Part shown: piece after piece, positions 34,213-43,956 of the stretch | Layout: the number at the start of each line of letters is the position of its first letter | How positions within the stretch are numbered: position 1 is the stretch's first letter | Assembly: GCA_002305015.1 (NCBI GenBank) | Contig: DBPW01000042.1 | Location: forward strand, 1 to 51,447 | Length of the DNA stretch: 51,447 nt | Direction of reading: 5' to 3' | Origin: Bacteroidales bacterium UBA1410 | Lineage (GTDB): Bacteria > Bacteroidota > Bacteroidia > Bacteroidales > Dysgonomonadaceae | Notes under the pieces: model-generated | Told to the model about the DNA's origin: nothing | The model's database searches: none | What the model saw: the letters and a program-made list of their open reading frames with translations, nothing else | Program-made: the position numbers and the translations under genes

Positions 34213-35580
34213 TCAGAGATCGAGGTCATATAAATGCATTTTGTTATAAAGGGTCTTACGGTCGATCTGAAGCAAACGCGCCGCCAATGTTTTGTTTCCC
34301 TTAGCTTTTTCCAATGCACGCACAATCCTTTCTTTTTCTTCACCTGCATCCCTCGTTAAGGACATCTCTTTTTCACATTCTTTACCTGTCTTTTCTTCCA
34401 AGACAGGCAAATTTGCAGCCGTAATCGTGTCACCTGTAGTGAACAACACCGCTCTTCGAATGACATTTCGCAATTCGCGCAAATTACCCGGCCACGAATA
34501 ATTTTCCAATCTCTGTAACGCTTCCGGAGAAATAGAGCAAACGTGCCGATCGAGCTCGACGTTCGCTTCTTCAAGAAAATGAGCAGCATATAAAGGAATA
34601 TCCTCAAGACATTCCCGTAAAGGAGGCACCTCTATCAAAAATTCGTTTAACCGGTGATACAAGTCTTCTCTGAATTTACCCTCGGCAATTGCCTTCTCGA
34701 GATTTTCGTTTGTGGCAGTCACGATACGCACATCCACATCCACATCCGTCGTTGAACCTACCGGTCTGATTTTCTTTTCCTGTAAAGCCCGAAGCATCTG
34801 CATCTGCACACCATACGGCAGATTACCAACTTCATCAAGGAACAAGGTACCACCCTTTGCTTCTTCAAAAAAACCTATTTTATCTTCCACGGCAGAAGTA
34901 AAAACTCCTTTTTTGTGCCCAAACAGTTCACTTGGTGCAAGTTCCATCGATAAACTACCGCAATCTACTGCTATAAACGGTCCTTCGGCTCGATTACTTT
35001 GCTCGTGAAGCATCCGTGCTACATATTCTTTTCCGCTCCCACTTTCGCCTAAAACCATAACCGCCATTTGTGTCGGAGCAACCAAAGCAATATATTCGTA
35101 CATCTTTTTCAATAACGGACTATTCCCTTTTACGAGAGAGGGGATCAGAGAGGGTTCCGCTGTTTTGGATTTACTCGCTTTTTTGGAAGTCGTTTTAGTG
35201 TTGTTTCCTGTTTCCTTGACATGCTGAAAAACACTTTCAATTTTTTGTTTGAGAACAGAGGGATTAACGGGTTTCTCAAGAAAATCAAAGGCACCCAATT
35301 TAATCGCTGTCACAGCAGTCGGCACTTCTCCGTAACCGGTAAGAATAATCACGGGGGTACTCATCTTTCGTTCTTTCATCCACTGCAACAGCATAATGCC
35401 ATCTCCGTCCGGTAAACGCAAATCGGAAAGAACCACATCGTATTCTCCCTGACTAAGGGCTTCCTTGGCAGAATTTAACCGCGTACACCATCGAACCGAG
35501 AAATTGTTTCGTTCAAACCATTTCTGCAGCATGGTTCCAAACCCCGTATCATCTTCTACCAAAAGTATTCTTCCCTTCAT
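34213..35580 (-). CDS. Sigma-54-type response regulator, NtrC family, variant GAFTGA
   Basis: The 455-residue protein has a receiver domain (1-120) with D53 in VVLSDLRLPDGDG, an AAA+ domain (about 150-390) with Walker A GESGSGKEYVARML (K184) and Walker B TLFLDEVGN, and a Fis-type helix-turn-helix at the end (NKTLAARLLQIDRKTLYNKM). The sigma-54-contact loop reads GVFTSA at 225-230, not GAFTGA. The start at 35580 (MKGRILLVEDD) is preferred; the upstream frame is not part of a receiver. It should take phosphate from the Hpt domain of the neighbouring kinase. Confidence 0.92.
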   Translation of the reverse strand: MKGRILLVEDDTGFGTMLQKWFERNNFSVRWCTRLNSAKEALSQGEYDVVLSDLRLPDGDGIMLLQWMKERKMSTPVIILTGYGEVPTAVTAIKLGAFDFLEKPVNPSVLKQKIESVFQHVKETGNNTKTTSKKASKSKTAEPSLIPSLVKGNSPLLKKMYEYIALVAPTQMAVMVLGESGSGKEYVARMLHEQSNRAEGPFIAVDCGSLSMELAPSELFGHKKGVFTSAVEDKIGFFEEAKGGTLFLDEVGNLPYGVQMQMLRALQEKKIRPVGSTTDVDVDVRIVTATNENLEKAIAEGKFREDLYHRLNEFLIEVPPLRECLEDIPLYAAHFLEEANVELDRHVCSISPEALQRLENYSWPGNLRELRNVIRRAVLFTTGDTITAANLPVLEEKTGKECEKEMSLTRDAGEEKERIVRALEKAKGNKTLAARLLQIDRKTLYNKMHLYDLDL

Positions 35581-35660
35581 CGAATAATCGAATATAAAAT
35601 AACGGCAATTAGGTTTGAGATCAACATTATTTCGTACAGAAACAATGTCTTCTAACCCGA

Positions 35661-35668
35661 CAAATTTA
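35661..35668 (-). promoter_or_regulatory. -7 element of the response regulator gene
   Basis: On the reverse strand TAAATTTG matches TAnnTTTG, with a leader of about 75 nt. Confidence 0.4.
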
Positions 35669-35709
35669 CAAAACAATCCCCAATAATACGCACAAATCGG
35701 ATTAATCAT

Positions 35710-35717
35710 TACCTTTG
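35710..35717 (+). promoter_or_regulatory. -7 element of the M24 peptidase gene
   Basis: TACCTTTG matches TAnnTTTG, 16 bp before the ATG at 35734, so the leader is only about ten bases. Confidence 0.5.
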
Positions 35718-35733
35718 AAAATAAAAACGACCT

Positions 35734-36903
35734 ATGATTTCGACCCCCAAAGAAGAATTAAATGACCGATTGCGAAAAGTTCAACACATTATTGCAGAAC
35801 TGCAAGCTGATGCCTGTATTATAACAACTTCCGTCAATCAGTTTTATTTGAACGATTTCATTTTTGACGGCTATCTTTATATTTTGCCCGAAAGTGACCC
35901 CCTCCTCTTTATCAAACGTCCCCTGGGCATCGAAGGCCAACGCGTGGAATATATCCGCAAACCGGAACAGCTCCCCGACATACTCGGCAAACATAACCTT
36001 TCTCTTCCACGGCGTCTGCTTCTTGAAACCGATGCATTATCCTATACCGCTGCCGTTCGTTTGCAAACGGCACTGAATATGCCCGAGATGATTAATGCAT
36101 CACAAAAATTACGCGAAATACGCTCAGTAAAATCAGATTTTGAAATTCAACAGATACGCGAAAGTGCCATCATCCATGCCGAAGTCTATTCCCAAATCCG
36201 CTCCATTTATCGACCGGGAATGACCGATATCGAATTTCAGATTGAATTGGAATATCGGATGCGAAAAGCAGGATCGTTGGGAATTTTTCGCTCGTTTGGC
36301 GAGAATATGGATATTTATATGGGGAACATTTTGGCCGGGAATAATGCTCAGACACCGTCTCCATACGATTATGCATTGGGAGGAGGAGGCATCACCCCGC
36401 TATTGCCCCTAGGTGCAAACGGAACACCACTAAAAGAAGGCACTACCCTTATGGTCGATATGGCCGGAAATTACCGTCCTTACATGGACGACATGACCCG
36501 CACCTTTGCTATCGGAAAAGTGCCGGAAATTGCCTATCAAGCACATCAGGTGTCCATTGACATTCATAACGAAATTTGGGAAACCGCGAAACCCGGCATT
36601 CCTTGTGCCGAGCTCTATTTATGGGCAGAAAAAAGAATTAAAGAAAATCAACTCGAACCCTATTTCATGGGAACCGTTCAACAGGCAAAATTCATTGGAC
36701 ACGGCGTAGGACTGGAAATAAACGAGCCTCCTGTACTGACACGCCGATCTAAAGAAATTCTTCAGCCGGGCATGACAATTGCTCTCGAGCCCAAATTCGT
36801 TCTTCCCCATATCGGAGCTGTAGGAATCGAAAACACCTATATCGTCAACGAAAACGGGTTGGAAAAAATTACGCTATTTGAAGAAGCACTGATTTCTTTG
36901 TGA
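35734..36903 (+). CDS. M24-family Xaa-Pro aminopeptidase
   Basis: The 389-residue cytosolic metallopeptidase has an N-terminal creatinase-like domain and a C-terminal pita-bread fold. The five metal ligands are readable: VDMAGNYRPYMDD (two aspartates), GHGVGLEINEPP (histidine), ALEPKFV (glutamate) and VGIENTY (glutamate). These enzymes remove the first residue before proline or hydrolyse Xaa-Pro dipeptides. It stands alone, convergent with uvrD. Confidence 0.92.
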   Translation: MISTPKEELNDRLRKVQHIIAELQADACIITTSVNQFYLNDFIFDGYLYILPESDPLLFIKRPLGIEGQRVEYIRKPEQLPDILGKHNLSLPRRLLLETDALSYTAAVRLQTALNMPEMINASQKLREIRSVKSDFEIQQIRESAIIHAEVYSQIRSIYRPGMTDIEFQIELEYRMRKAGSLGIFRSFGENMDIYMGNILAGNNAQTPSPYDYALGGGGITPLLPLGANGTPLKEGTTLMVDMAGNYRPYMDDMTRTFAIGKVPEIAYQAHQVSIDIHNEIWETAKPGIPCAELYLWAEKRIKENQLEPYFMGTVQQAKFIGHGVGLEINEPPVLTRRSKEILQPGMTIALEPKFVLPHIGAVGIENTYIVNENGLEKITLFEEALISL

Positions 36904-36920
36904 AATTTTACACCGCACGT

Positions 36921-36950
36921 GCAACGAGTGGATTTCTGTTGCTTTTTATT
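36921..36950 (+). terminator. Possible weak terminator between M24 peptidase and uvrD
   Basis: GCAAC (36921-36925) pairs with GTTGC (36938-36942), followed by a T-rich run. The stem is only 5 bp and the run enters the uvrD 3' end. Confidence 0.4.
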
Positions 36951-39273
36951 TCACGATTTTAAACTTTGCAAACTTTAGCAGTAATTGTTTTCTTCCGACA
37001 GAATCGAAATCGACGAACGCCCGCTTATCACTTCCGGTAGATTCTATTTCGCTTACCACACCCCGGCCGAAACGTTCATGTTCGATGATATCGCCTTCGC
37101 AAAGTTCATCGGCTTCTTTCGGCAACGCTCCGGATGAAGTTTGAGCAATTGGAGAAAGCTTCTCCTTTTGAAAATTATAAAGAGGTGCTTGACTTCCCGC
37201 ATTTGCCGTTTCCTCTTCTCGTTTGTGACGCAACGAACCCCAAAAACCATCCTCATGTTCAGCATGAGCAACAAAAATTGCCTCACTTTCCGATGTAAGA
37301 AAGTTGTGATCGATATCGCTCAAAAACCGACTTTTCTGTGTTGAAGTTAGGCGACCGTTTCGAAAACGGCTCTTTGCATACGTAAGTGTACACGTTTTTT
37401 TAGCACGGGTGATAGCCACATAAAACAAGCGACGCTCTTCTTCTAACCCCCGCATCTCGTTTTTTGCCATTGCCACAGGGAACAAATCCTCTTCCATACC
37501 CGCTACAAAAACATGATCAAATTCCAATCCCTTAGCCGAATGGACTGTCATGAGCGTTACCCTTTCCGAATCCGAATTGCCATCGGTATCCTGATCAGTA
37601 AGAAGCGATACTTCTTGTAAAAAGTCCTGCAAACGAATATCATCATCGCCCTCCTCCTGTCGTTGAGCAACAAATATATTCATAGCATTCAACAATTCTT
37701 GAATATTTTCGGCACGACTCATTCCTTCCGGCGTCATATCCCGGTATGTCTCTCCCACAATGCCGGTTTTTTTTATTACTTCTTGTGCCAACTCAAAGGC
37801 ATTCAACTTTTCGTTTTGATCGATGAAATCACGGATTAACGCACGAAAATCGGACAGTTTTTTCAATGTGCCGAAATTCACATGCAATCCATACCCCACC
37901 GGATCGGAAAGCACTTCCCACATGCCGATATTGTGCATCTGCGCTGCATCCGAGATTTTATTGACGGTAACATCGCCGATGCCACGAGCCGGATAATTGA
38001 TAATCCTTCTGAAAGCCTCTTCATCTTGGGGATTAATAATCAATCGAAAATAACCAATAATATCCTTGATTTCCTTGCGCTGATAAAAAGAAAGCCCACC
38101 ATAAATACGATAAGGAATATTTTTCTTACGCAACGCCTCTTCAAAAATTCGCGACTGGGCATTGGTTCGGTAAAGAATAGCAAAATTGCCATAAGAAACA
38201 TGATCCTCAAGGCGCATACGGGCAATTTTATTGGCAATGATCACCCCTTCTTCAAAATCGGAAAAAGCACTGATCACCTCTATTTTTTCACCCTCTTCTT
38301 GTTTGGAGAAGACATTCTTGAAAATTTGGCCTACATTTTTTTTTATCAGACTATTGGCCGCATTCACGATATTTTGGGTTGAACGATAATTTTGCTCAAG
38401 CTTGAATATCTGTGCCTCAGGATAAGAAGTTTTAAATTTTAGAATATTATCGATATTGGCTCCCCTAAACGAATAGATACTCTGCGCATCGTCACCTACA
38501 ACGAATACACGATGATGCACCTCGGCCAATTGCTTTACAATGAGATGCTGCGCAAAGTTCGTATCTTGGTATTCATCCACCAGGATATACTGAAAACGAT
38601 TCCGATAATTCTCCAATACATCGGGATGATCCCGAAAAAGGATATTGGTATACAGGAGCAGATCGTCAAAATCCATGCTGTTTCCTGCCCGTAAACGCTC
38701 CTGATACCGACGGTAAATTTCAAAAATCAGCGGTTGCTTTATTTGACGGTCGTACTCCCTGATTTCGGCATTTTGTTCGTACATAGCAGGAGTAATCAAG
38801 CTGTTTTTTGCCATTGAAATGCGGTGATGCACGCTTCCGGGACGATATACCTTGTCGTCGAGGTTCATATCTTTTATGATCAAGCGCACAAGGTTATGCG
38901 AATCCGAAGCATCGAAAATCGTGAAATTGGAATCGAACCCGATGTTTGCGGCTTCATTACGCAATATCCGCGAAAAAATGGAATGAAAGGTACCCATCCA
39001 CACCTGCCGGGCCTTCTTTTCTCCCACGAGGTCGGAAACTCGCGACTTCATCTCCTTTGCGGCTTTATTCGTAAACGTAAGTGCAAGAATATAGTAAGGG
39101 GGAAGGCCCTGTTCCAATAGATAAGCTATTTTATAGGTAAGTACCCGCGTTTTCCCCGATCCTGCACCGGCAATGACGAGTGACGGCCCATCACAAAATT
39201 CAACAGCATCACGTTGAGCTGCATTCAATTGAGCGAGTAATTCGGTCAATGTATTTTTATCGGACGATTGCAT
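36946..39273 (-). CDS. uvrD: DNA helicase UvrD/PcrA
   Basis: The 775-residue superfamily 1A 3'-5' helicase acts in excision and mismatch repair and in removing blocked replication forks. Motif I AGAGSGKTR has K41; ILVDEYQDTN is motif II; GDDAQSIYSFRGA motif III; LEQNYRST motif IV; VTLMTVHSAKGLEFDHVF and YVAITRAKK are motifs V-VI. The C-terminal ERFGRGVV...VDFDSVGRKQLLL is the usual small beta domain. A -7-like box ends 5 bp before the ATG, so the mRNA may be nearly leaderless. Confidence 0.96.
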   Translation of the reverse strand: MQSSDKNTLTELLAQLNAAQRDAVEFCDGPSLVIAGAGSGKTRVLTYKIAYLLEQGLPPYYILALTFTNKAAKEMKSRVSDLVGEKKARQVWMGTFHSIFSRILRNEAANIGFDSNFTIFDASDSHNLVRLIIKDMNLDDKVYRPGSVHHRISMAKNSLITPAMYEQNAEIREYDRQIKQPLIFEIYRRYQERLRAGNSMDFDDLLLYTNILFRDHPDVLENYRNRFQYILVDEYQDTNFAQHLIVKQLAEVHHRVFVVGDDAQSIYSFRGANIDNILKFKTSYPEAQIFKLEQNYRSTQNIVNAANSLIKKNVGQIFKNVFSKQEEGEKIEVISAFSDFEEGVIIANKIARMRLEDHVSYGNFAILYRTNAQSRIFEEALRKKNIPYRIYGGLSFYQRKEIKDIIGYFRLIINPQDEEAFRRIINYPARGIGDVTVNKISDAAQMHNIGMWEVLSDPVGYGLHVNFGTLKKLSDFRALIRDFIDQNEKLNAFELAQEVIKKTGIVGETYRDMTPEGMSRAENIQELLNAMNIFVAQRQEEGDDDIRLQDFLQEVSLLTDQDTDGNSDSERVTLMTVHSAKGLEFDHVFVAGMEEDLFPVAMAKNEMRGLEEERRLFYVAITRAKKTCTLTYAKSRFRNGRLTSTQKSRFLSDIDHNFLTSESEAIFVAHAEHEDGFWGSLRHKREEETANAGSQAPLYNFQKEKLSPIAQTSSGALPKEADELCEGDIIEHERFGRGVVSEIESTGSDKRAFVDFDSVGRKQLLLKFAKFKIVK

Positions 39274-39278
39274 ACTTA

Positions 39279-39286
39279 CAAAAGTA
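39279..39286 (-). promoter_or_regulatory. -7 element immediately before uvrD
   Basis: On the reverse strand TACTTTTG matches TAnnTTTG and ends 5 bp from the start codon. Confidence 0.4.
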
Positions 39287-39319
39287 CGAATTTTTCGGCG
39301 GTTATTCCCCGAAAAGTCG

Positions 39320-39327
39320 TAATTTTG
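39320..39327 (+). promoter_or_regulatory. -7 element of the ABC exporter gene
   Basis: TAATTTTG matches TAnnTTTG, 25 bp before the ATG at 39353. Confidence 0.45.
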
Positions 39328-39352
39328 TACCGGTTTTCAACCCACGAGTTTA

Positions 39353-41191
39353 ATGAAAGGAATATTTAAAATACTCAAACGATTTTTGCCTCCTTACAAA
39401 AAATATGTTGTACTTACTTTTATTTTCAACATATTAACCGCCATTCTAAATGTATTCTCTCTAGCAACCATCATTCCCATTCTTCAGGTACTGTTTAAAA
39501 TCAATACCGCCACCTATGAATTCATCTCATGGGATACTCCCGGCGTTTCGTTCATGGACATTCTTTTAAACAATGGATACTGGTATATAACTCAACTGAT
39601 TGAGACCTATGGAAGCAGCCAAACATTGTTGATTCTTTCAGCCGTTTTGGTTATCATGACTTTTTTTAAAACGTCAACCGCTTATCTCGGTTCGTATTTT
39701 ACGATACCTATCCGTACCGGAGTAGTAAAAGATATCCGAAACCAAATCAATGACAAGATATTGGCTTTGCCTATCGGCTTTTTTACCGAAGAACATAAAG
39801 GCGACATTCTGGCCAGAATTTCAGGCGACGTCAACGAAGTTGAAAACTCGATCATGAGTTCTCTGGATATGCTCTTCAAAAATCCTATTCTTATTCTTAT
39901 CTATCTGTGTACGATGATTGCATTAAGCTGGCAGCTTACCCTTTTTGTGTTGGTACTGCTCCCGATAATGGGATATGTAATGGGTGCCGTGGGAAAAACA
40001 CTTAAAAGAAAATCTTTTGAAGCGCAAAATAAATGGGGAGAATTAATGTCGCAAGTGGAAGAAACCTTAAGCGGATTACGAATAATAAAAGCATTTAATG
40101 CCGAAAATAAGATTTCGGAGCGATTCCGAAAAGGGAGCGACGAATTCAGAAAAATGTCCAACCGAATAGCCCGACGCCAGTATTTGGCTCATCCAATGAG
40201 CGAATTTCTTGGTACCCTTACCGTTGCGATTGTTCTGTGGTTTGGGGGTTCACTCATATTAGAAGGAAAGGGGCTGATCGATGCTGCCACATTTATTTAT
40301 TATCTCACCATTTTTTACAGCATCATCAACCCTGCCAAAGATTTTTCGAAATCGGCTTATGCCGTACAAAGAGGGTTGGCTTCCATGGATAGAATAGATC
40401 GCATTCTGAAAGCTCAAAACGAGATAGAAAATCCGAAAAATCCAAAAAAACTTCAATTTAATTCCCATATCCGGTACAACCACGTTTGGTTTGCCTATCA
40501 ATCGGATTGGGTATTGAAAGATATCGATCTGGTTATTCCTAAGGGAAAAACGATTGCCATTGTGGGTGAATCGGGTTCCGGAAAATCGACAATGGTTGAT
40601 CTTCTTTCTCGCTTTTACGATATTCAACAAGGCGGAATTTATATTGATGATATAAATATTAAAGAGGTTACCCTTCACGATTTACGTTCGTTGATAGGAT
40701 ATGTGAGTCAGGAAGCCATTCTGTTCAACGATACTTTTTTTAACAATATTGCCTTTGGTACCGAAAATGTTACTCAGGAAGAAGTAGAAAAGGCAGCCCG
40801 AATTGCCAATGCTCATGAATTTATCATGGCTACCGAACAGGGGTATCAGACCACTATCGGCGACAGAGGCGGAAAACTATCAGGTGGTCAACGCCAACGC
40901 ATCAGCATTGCACGGGCAATTCTGAAAAATCCTCAAATTCTCATTCTCGACGAAGCCACATCGGCATTAGATACCGCCTCAGAAAAGCTCGTACAAGAAG
41001 CATTGGACAGACTGGTTAAAAATCGCACCACCATTACCATTGCCCATCGGCTATCCACCATTAAAAATGCCGACGAAATTTATGTTATGCATGAAGGGGC
41101 AATAGTAGAACATGGGCACCATGACGAGCTGTATGCCAAAAACGGATATTATAGAAAGCTGTGCAATGCCCAAATCGATTTTAACCGTTAA
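39353..41191 (+). CDS. ABC exporter, transmembrane and ATPase fused (MsbA-like)
   Basis: A 612-residue half-transporter with an N-terminal six-helix membrane domain (about 20-330; ISGDVNEVENSI coupling region) and a C-terminal ATPase. Walker A is GESGSGKSTMVDLL near 404, the signature LSGGQRQRISIARAIL near 508, Walker B ILILDEATSALD, and the H-loop IAHRLST. It would work as a homodimer at the inner membrane. MsbA-type lipid A flipping is the nearest guess; drug or peptide export cannot be excluded. It is convergent with the folate gene. Confidence 0.9.
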   Translation: MKGIFKILKRFLPPYKKYVVLTFIFNILTAILNVFSLATIIPILQVLFKINTATYEFISWDTPGVSFMDILLNNGYWYITQLIETYGSSQTLLILSAVLVIMTFFKTSTAYLGSYFTIPIRTGVVKDIRNQINDKILALPIGFFTEEHKGDILARISGDVNEVENSIMSSLDMLFKNPILILIYLCTMIALSWQLTLFVLVLLPIMGYVMGAVGKTLKRKSFEAQNKWGELMSQVEETLSGLRIIKAFNAENKISERFRKGSDEFRKMSNRIARRQYLAHPMSEFLGTLTVAIVLWFGGSLILEGKGLIDAATFIYYLTIFYSIINPAKDFSKSAYAVQRGLASMDRIDRILKAQNEIENPKNPKKLQFNSHIRYNHVWFAYQSDWVLKDIDLVIPKGKTIAIVGESGSGKSTMVDLLSRFYDIQQGGIYIDDINIKEVTLHDLRSLIGYVSQEAILFNDTFFNNIAFGTENVTQEEVEKAARIANAHEFIMATEQGYQTTIGDRGGKLSGGQRQRISIARAILKNPQILILDEATSALDTASEKLVQEALDRLVKNRTTITIAHRLSTIKNADEIYVMHEGAIVEHGHHDELYAKNGYYRKLCNAQIDFNR

Positions 41192-41236
41192 AAAACAGCC
41201 GAAAAAAACCGGAGAGTTACTGTTCAATGAAAGTTA

Positions 41237-41794
41237 TTATTCAATGACAATCTCATTTTGTGAAACGACCATATTCATTTTAACATCATGTTTATCGTAA
41301 GGAATATGATCGAACAACTGAAAATCGAAACAAACACCTATTTTCGGAGCGTTGATGAGCGGTAACAATCGGTCGTAAAATCCCTTGCCTCTACCCAACC
41401 GATGGAGTTCTCTGTCAAATGCTACCCCCGGCACAACGACAAGATCAATCCGATCAAGGTCGATAAATTCATTCCCCGTCGGTTCAAAAATTCCGAAGGA
41501 AGACTTTATCATCTCTTCTGATGAAGTGAATTCTTTCAAAGCCAATTCATTTCCCTTTACTACAGGGAGAATAAAAGATTTGTCCTCGCGATATTTATCG
41601 ATGAAATCATGCGTTTCCACTTCACCGGGTATGCTATAATAGATCAAGATACGGGTGGCATCTTGAAACAAAGACGTTAATTCCAGTGTTGATATAACTT
41701 CTGATGAAAAAAAACGTAATTCGGCTGGGGATAAAGTACCCTTTTTAGCGGCCACTTGATCTCGCAATGCCTGTTTGGGAGACACCTGTTTCAT
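41237..41794 (-). CDS. 5-formyltetrahydrofolate cyclo-ligase
   Basis: The 185-residue enzyme uses ATP to turn 5-formyl-THF into 5,10-methenyl-THF. SPAELRFFSSEVISTL and the ATP-binding LGRGKGFYDRLL glycine-rich loop near residue 132 are diagnostic, and VVPGVAFD precedes it. It ends the nadC/deaminase/ctp set on this strand, 52 bp after the protease stop. Confidence 0.92.
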   Translation of the reverse strand: MKQVSPKQALRDQVAAKKGTLSPAELRFFSSEVISTLELTSLFQDATRILIYYSIPGEVETHDFIDKYREDKSFILPVVKGNELALKEFTSSEEMIKSSFGIFEPTGNEFIDLDRIDLVVVPGVAFDRELHRLGRGKGFYDRLLPLINAPKIGVCFDFQLFDHIPYDKHDVKMNMVVSQNEIVIE

Positions 41795-41846
41795 TTTTCC
41801 TGCAAGACATTATCAATCGAACAAAATAATTCGAGTTGAAAAGAAA

Positions 41847-43490
41847 TCACTCTTTATAGAGTTCTCGAACAATCGCTTCGGGTACTGTTTTCCCCGTGAC
41901 AATCATTTCAATGGCTTTGTCAACCACATTATCGTTTTCCATAAGAACAGCATAAAAGCCCTCTTCCCCCCAAAAATTACGAATAATATAAGCTTCCAAC
42001 TGGGATTCCAAAAGTTTTCGAGATTCTTCGATGTAATAGGGACGCTGTCTCACTCCTTTTGAATCGGCATAACTTATCAGATTCGTCAATAACGGCTGCA
42101 TACGCAGATAACGATGAAGATCTTCCCAGGATTTGAATTTGCTTAATTTATCCCTGTTTCGATCGCTGTAAACCATAGCATATTCCTGAATAAGATCTCG
42201 AGCCGCCAAGGCATTATAATAGGAATTGATTCCGGAAGTATCGCGGGGAATAAAAATATCGGGCATAATTCCGTCACCTCCGTAAACAGTTCGTCCGGCA
42301 TCCGTCTTATACGGTTTTAAATCGGCATTCGAAGCCGTATCCACATTAGCATAATTTCCTTGAATAAAACGATTGATAGCATCCATTTCGTATTCATCGT
42401 AATGCCCTTTTTCGTATTTACGTTGAATGGATCGTCCCGATGGAGTATAATAACGGGCAACTGTCAAGCGAATGGCTGATCCGTCTTTGAACTGACGTTG
42501 GCTTTGAACCAACCCTTTTCCAAAAGACTTCCGCCCAATGATCAGGCCACGATCATGATCCTGGATGGCACCCGCCAAAATTTCGCTGGCCGAAGCGCTC
42601 AATTCGTCAATCAAGATAACAATTTGATCGTTTTTGCACGTTCCCGAACCATCGGCATAATGATCGATACGCGGGAATCGGCGACCTTCGGCATAAACAA
42701 TCAATTTACCCTTATCTAAAAATTCGTTTGCTATGGCAATAACCGTTTCCAACGAACCACCGGCATTGCCGCGAAGGTCAATAACGAGGGAATTGCATCC
42801 CTGACTTTTCAATTTTGAAATCGCCGAAATAAATTCGCTGAAAGTAGTGAAGGCAAAAGTACCCACTTTTATATAGCCGATATTGTCTGTAAGCATATAC
42901 GAAGCCGGAACACTACTAATCGGGATATCGTCTCGGGTTACGGTTATGTGAATCATTGTATTTTCGGTGGGTCTGAATATACTGAGTTTAACTTGCGAAC
43001 CTTTTTCGCCGCGTAGTTTTTTTACTACTTGTTCATTGGTTATCTTTTTGCCTGCCACCAATGTATCGTTAACTTTAACAATGCGGTCCCATTGTTGGAT
43101 TCCTGCGGCTTCGGAAGGCCCTCCCGGAATAATGCCGGTAACGACAATGGTATCGTTAAGTACATAAAAACTTACGCCTATTCCCGAAAAATGAGACTCC
43201 AACTCCTCGTTCACCCGTTTCATTTCTTCAGCAGGTATATACGCCGAATGGGGGTCGAGTCCACTGACGAGATGAGGCAAGGCATCTTCAACCAACTCTC
43301 TCATGTCAACCGGATCGACATACGATTCGTTGATGTAATTGAGAACCGCGTTCAATTTTTCGGTACCCGGAACTTTTACTCCCCGTTCAAACACCAAGAA
43401 CTTGTTGCCAATAAAAATCCCCAAAACAATTGCCAAAGCAATCCATAGCGGTAACCACGTTCTCACGCTTTTTTCAGCATCCATCATCAA
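41847..43490 (-). CDS. ctp: C-terminal processing peptidase, S41 family
   Basis: A 547-residue protein with an N-terminal signal-anchor helix (TWLPLWIALAIVLGIFIG). The PDZ domain spans about 95-180 (GIGVSFYVLNDTIVVTGI, GPSEAAGIQQWDRIVKVND). The protease core has the nucleophile in DELSASASEILAGA (serine about 298) and the lysine in GRKSFGKGLVQ. Acting in the periplasm, it trims proteins from their C-terminus. It lies 27 bp after the deaminase gene in one operon. Confidence 0.94.
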   Translation of the reverse strand: MMMDAEKSVRTWLPLWIALAIVLGIFIGNKFLVFERGVKVPGTEKLNAVLNYINESYVDPVDMRELVEDALPHLVSGLDPHSAYIPAEEMKRVNEELESHFSGIGVSFYVLNDTIVVTGIIPGGPSEAAGIQQWDRIVKVNDTLVAGKKITNEQVVKKLRGEKGSQVKLSIFRPTENTMIHITVTRDDIPISSVPASYMLTDNIGYIKVGTFAFTTFSEFISAISKLKSQGCNSLVIDLRGNAGGSLETVIAIANEFLDKGKLIVYAEGRRFPRIDHYADGSGTCKNDQIVILIDELSASASEILAGAIQDHDRGLIIGRKSFGKGLVQSQRQFKDGSAIRLTVARYYTPSGRSIQRKYEKGHYDEYEMDAINRFIQGNYANVDTASNADLKPYKTDAGRTVYGGDGIMPDIFIPRDTSGINSYYNALAARDLIQEYAMVYSDRNRDKLSKFKSWEDLHRYLRMQPLLTNLISYADSKGVRQRPYYIEESRKLLESQLEAYIIRNFWGEEGFYAVLMENDNVVDKAIEMIVTGKTVPEAIVRELYKE

Positions 43491-43517
43491 CTATTTTAAA
43501 TTACACCTTAAGGTAAG

Positions 43518-43952
43518 TTATTTATCTAAATCAATCGCAACAACATCAATGTTTGCTCTTTGGAGCAGATCGATTCCATCGGAAAGACGATAAGAATCGG
43601 CATATACAACCCGCTTGATTCCGGCTTGTATAATGAGTTTGGCACATTCAATGCAAGGAGCCGATGTCACATAAAGTGTTGCTCCTTCACTACTATTGTT
43701 CGATCGGGCAACTTTTGTGATTGCATTGGCCTCGGCATGCAAAACATAGGGTTTCGTGATATTATTCTCGTCCTCGCATACATTTTCAAACCCTGCCGGT
43801 GTGCCATTATAGCCGTCGGATATGATCATTTTGTTCTTTACTAAAATTGCACCCACCCGGCGACGCTTGCAATAGGAATTCTCTGCCCAGATAAATGCCA
43901 TACGTATATAACGCTTATCCAACAATTCTTGTTTATCCGCTGTATTATCCAT
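43518..43952 (-). CDS. Deoxycytidylate deaminase family protein
   Basis: A 144-residue zinc-dependent deaminase. The zinc and proton-shuttle motif is LHAEANAITK, and the cysteine pair is in APCIECAKLIIQ. NSYCKRRRVGAILVKNKMIISDGYNG, split here for description, is typical of the dCMP deaminase/ComEB group. It supplies dUMP for thymidylate. Four bp separate it from nadC. Confidence 0.93.
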   Translation of the reverse strand: MDNTADKQELLDKRYIRMAFIWAENSYCKRRRVGAILVKNKMIISDGYNGTPAGFENVCEDENNITKPYVLHAEANAITKVARSNNSSEGATLYVTSAPCIECAKLIIQAGIKRVVYADSYRLSDGIDLLQRANIDVVAIDLDK

Positions 43953-43956
43953 CCTT

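Noticed and set aside
35581..35709. N-terminal extension of the response regulator
   Set aside because: Receiver domains begin at MKGRILLVEDD; the extension contains a promoter-like element on the same strand and no domain.
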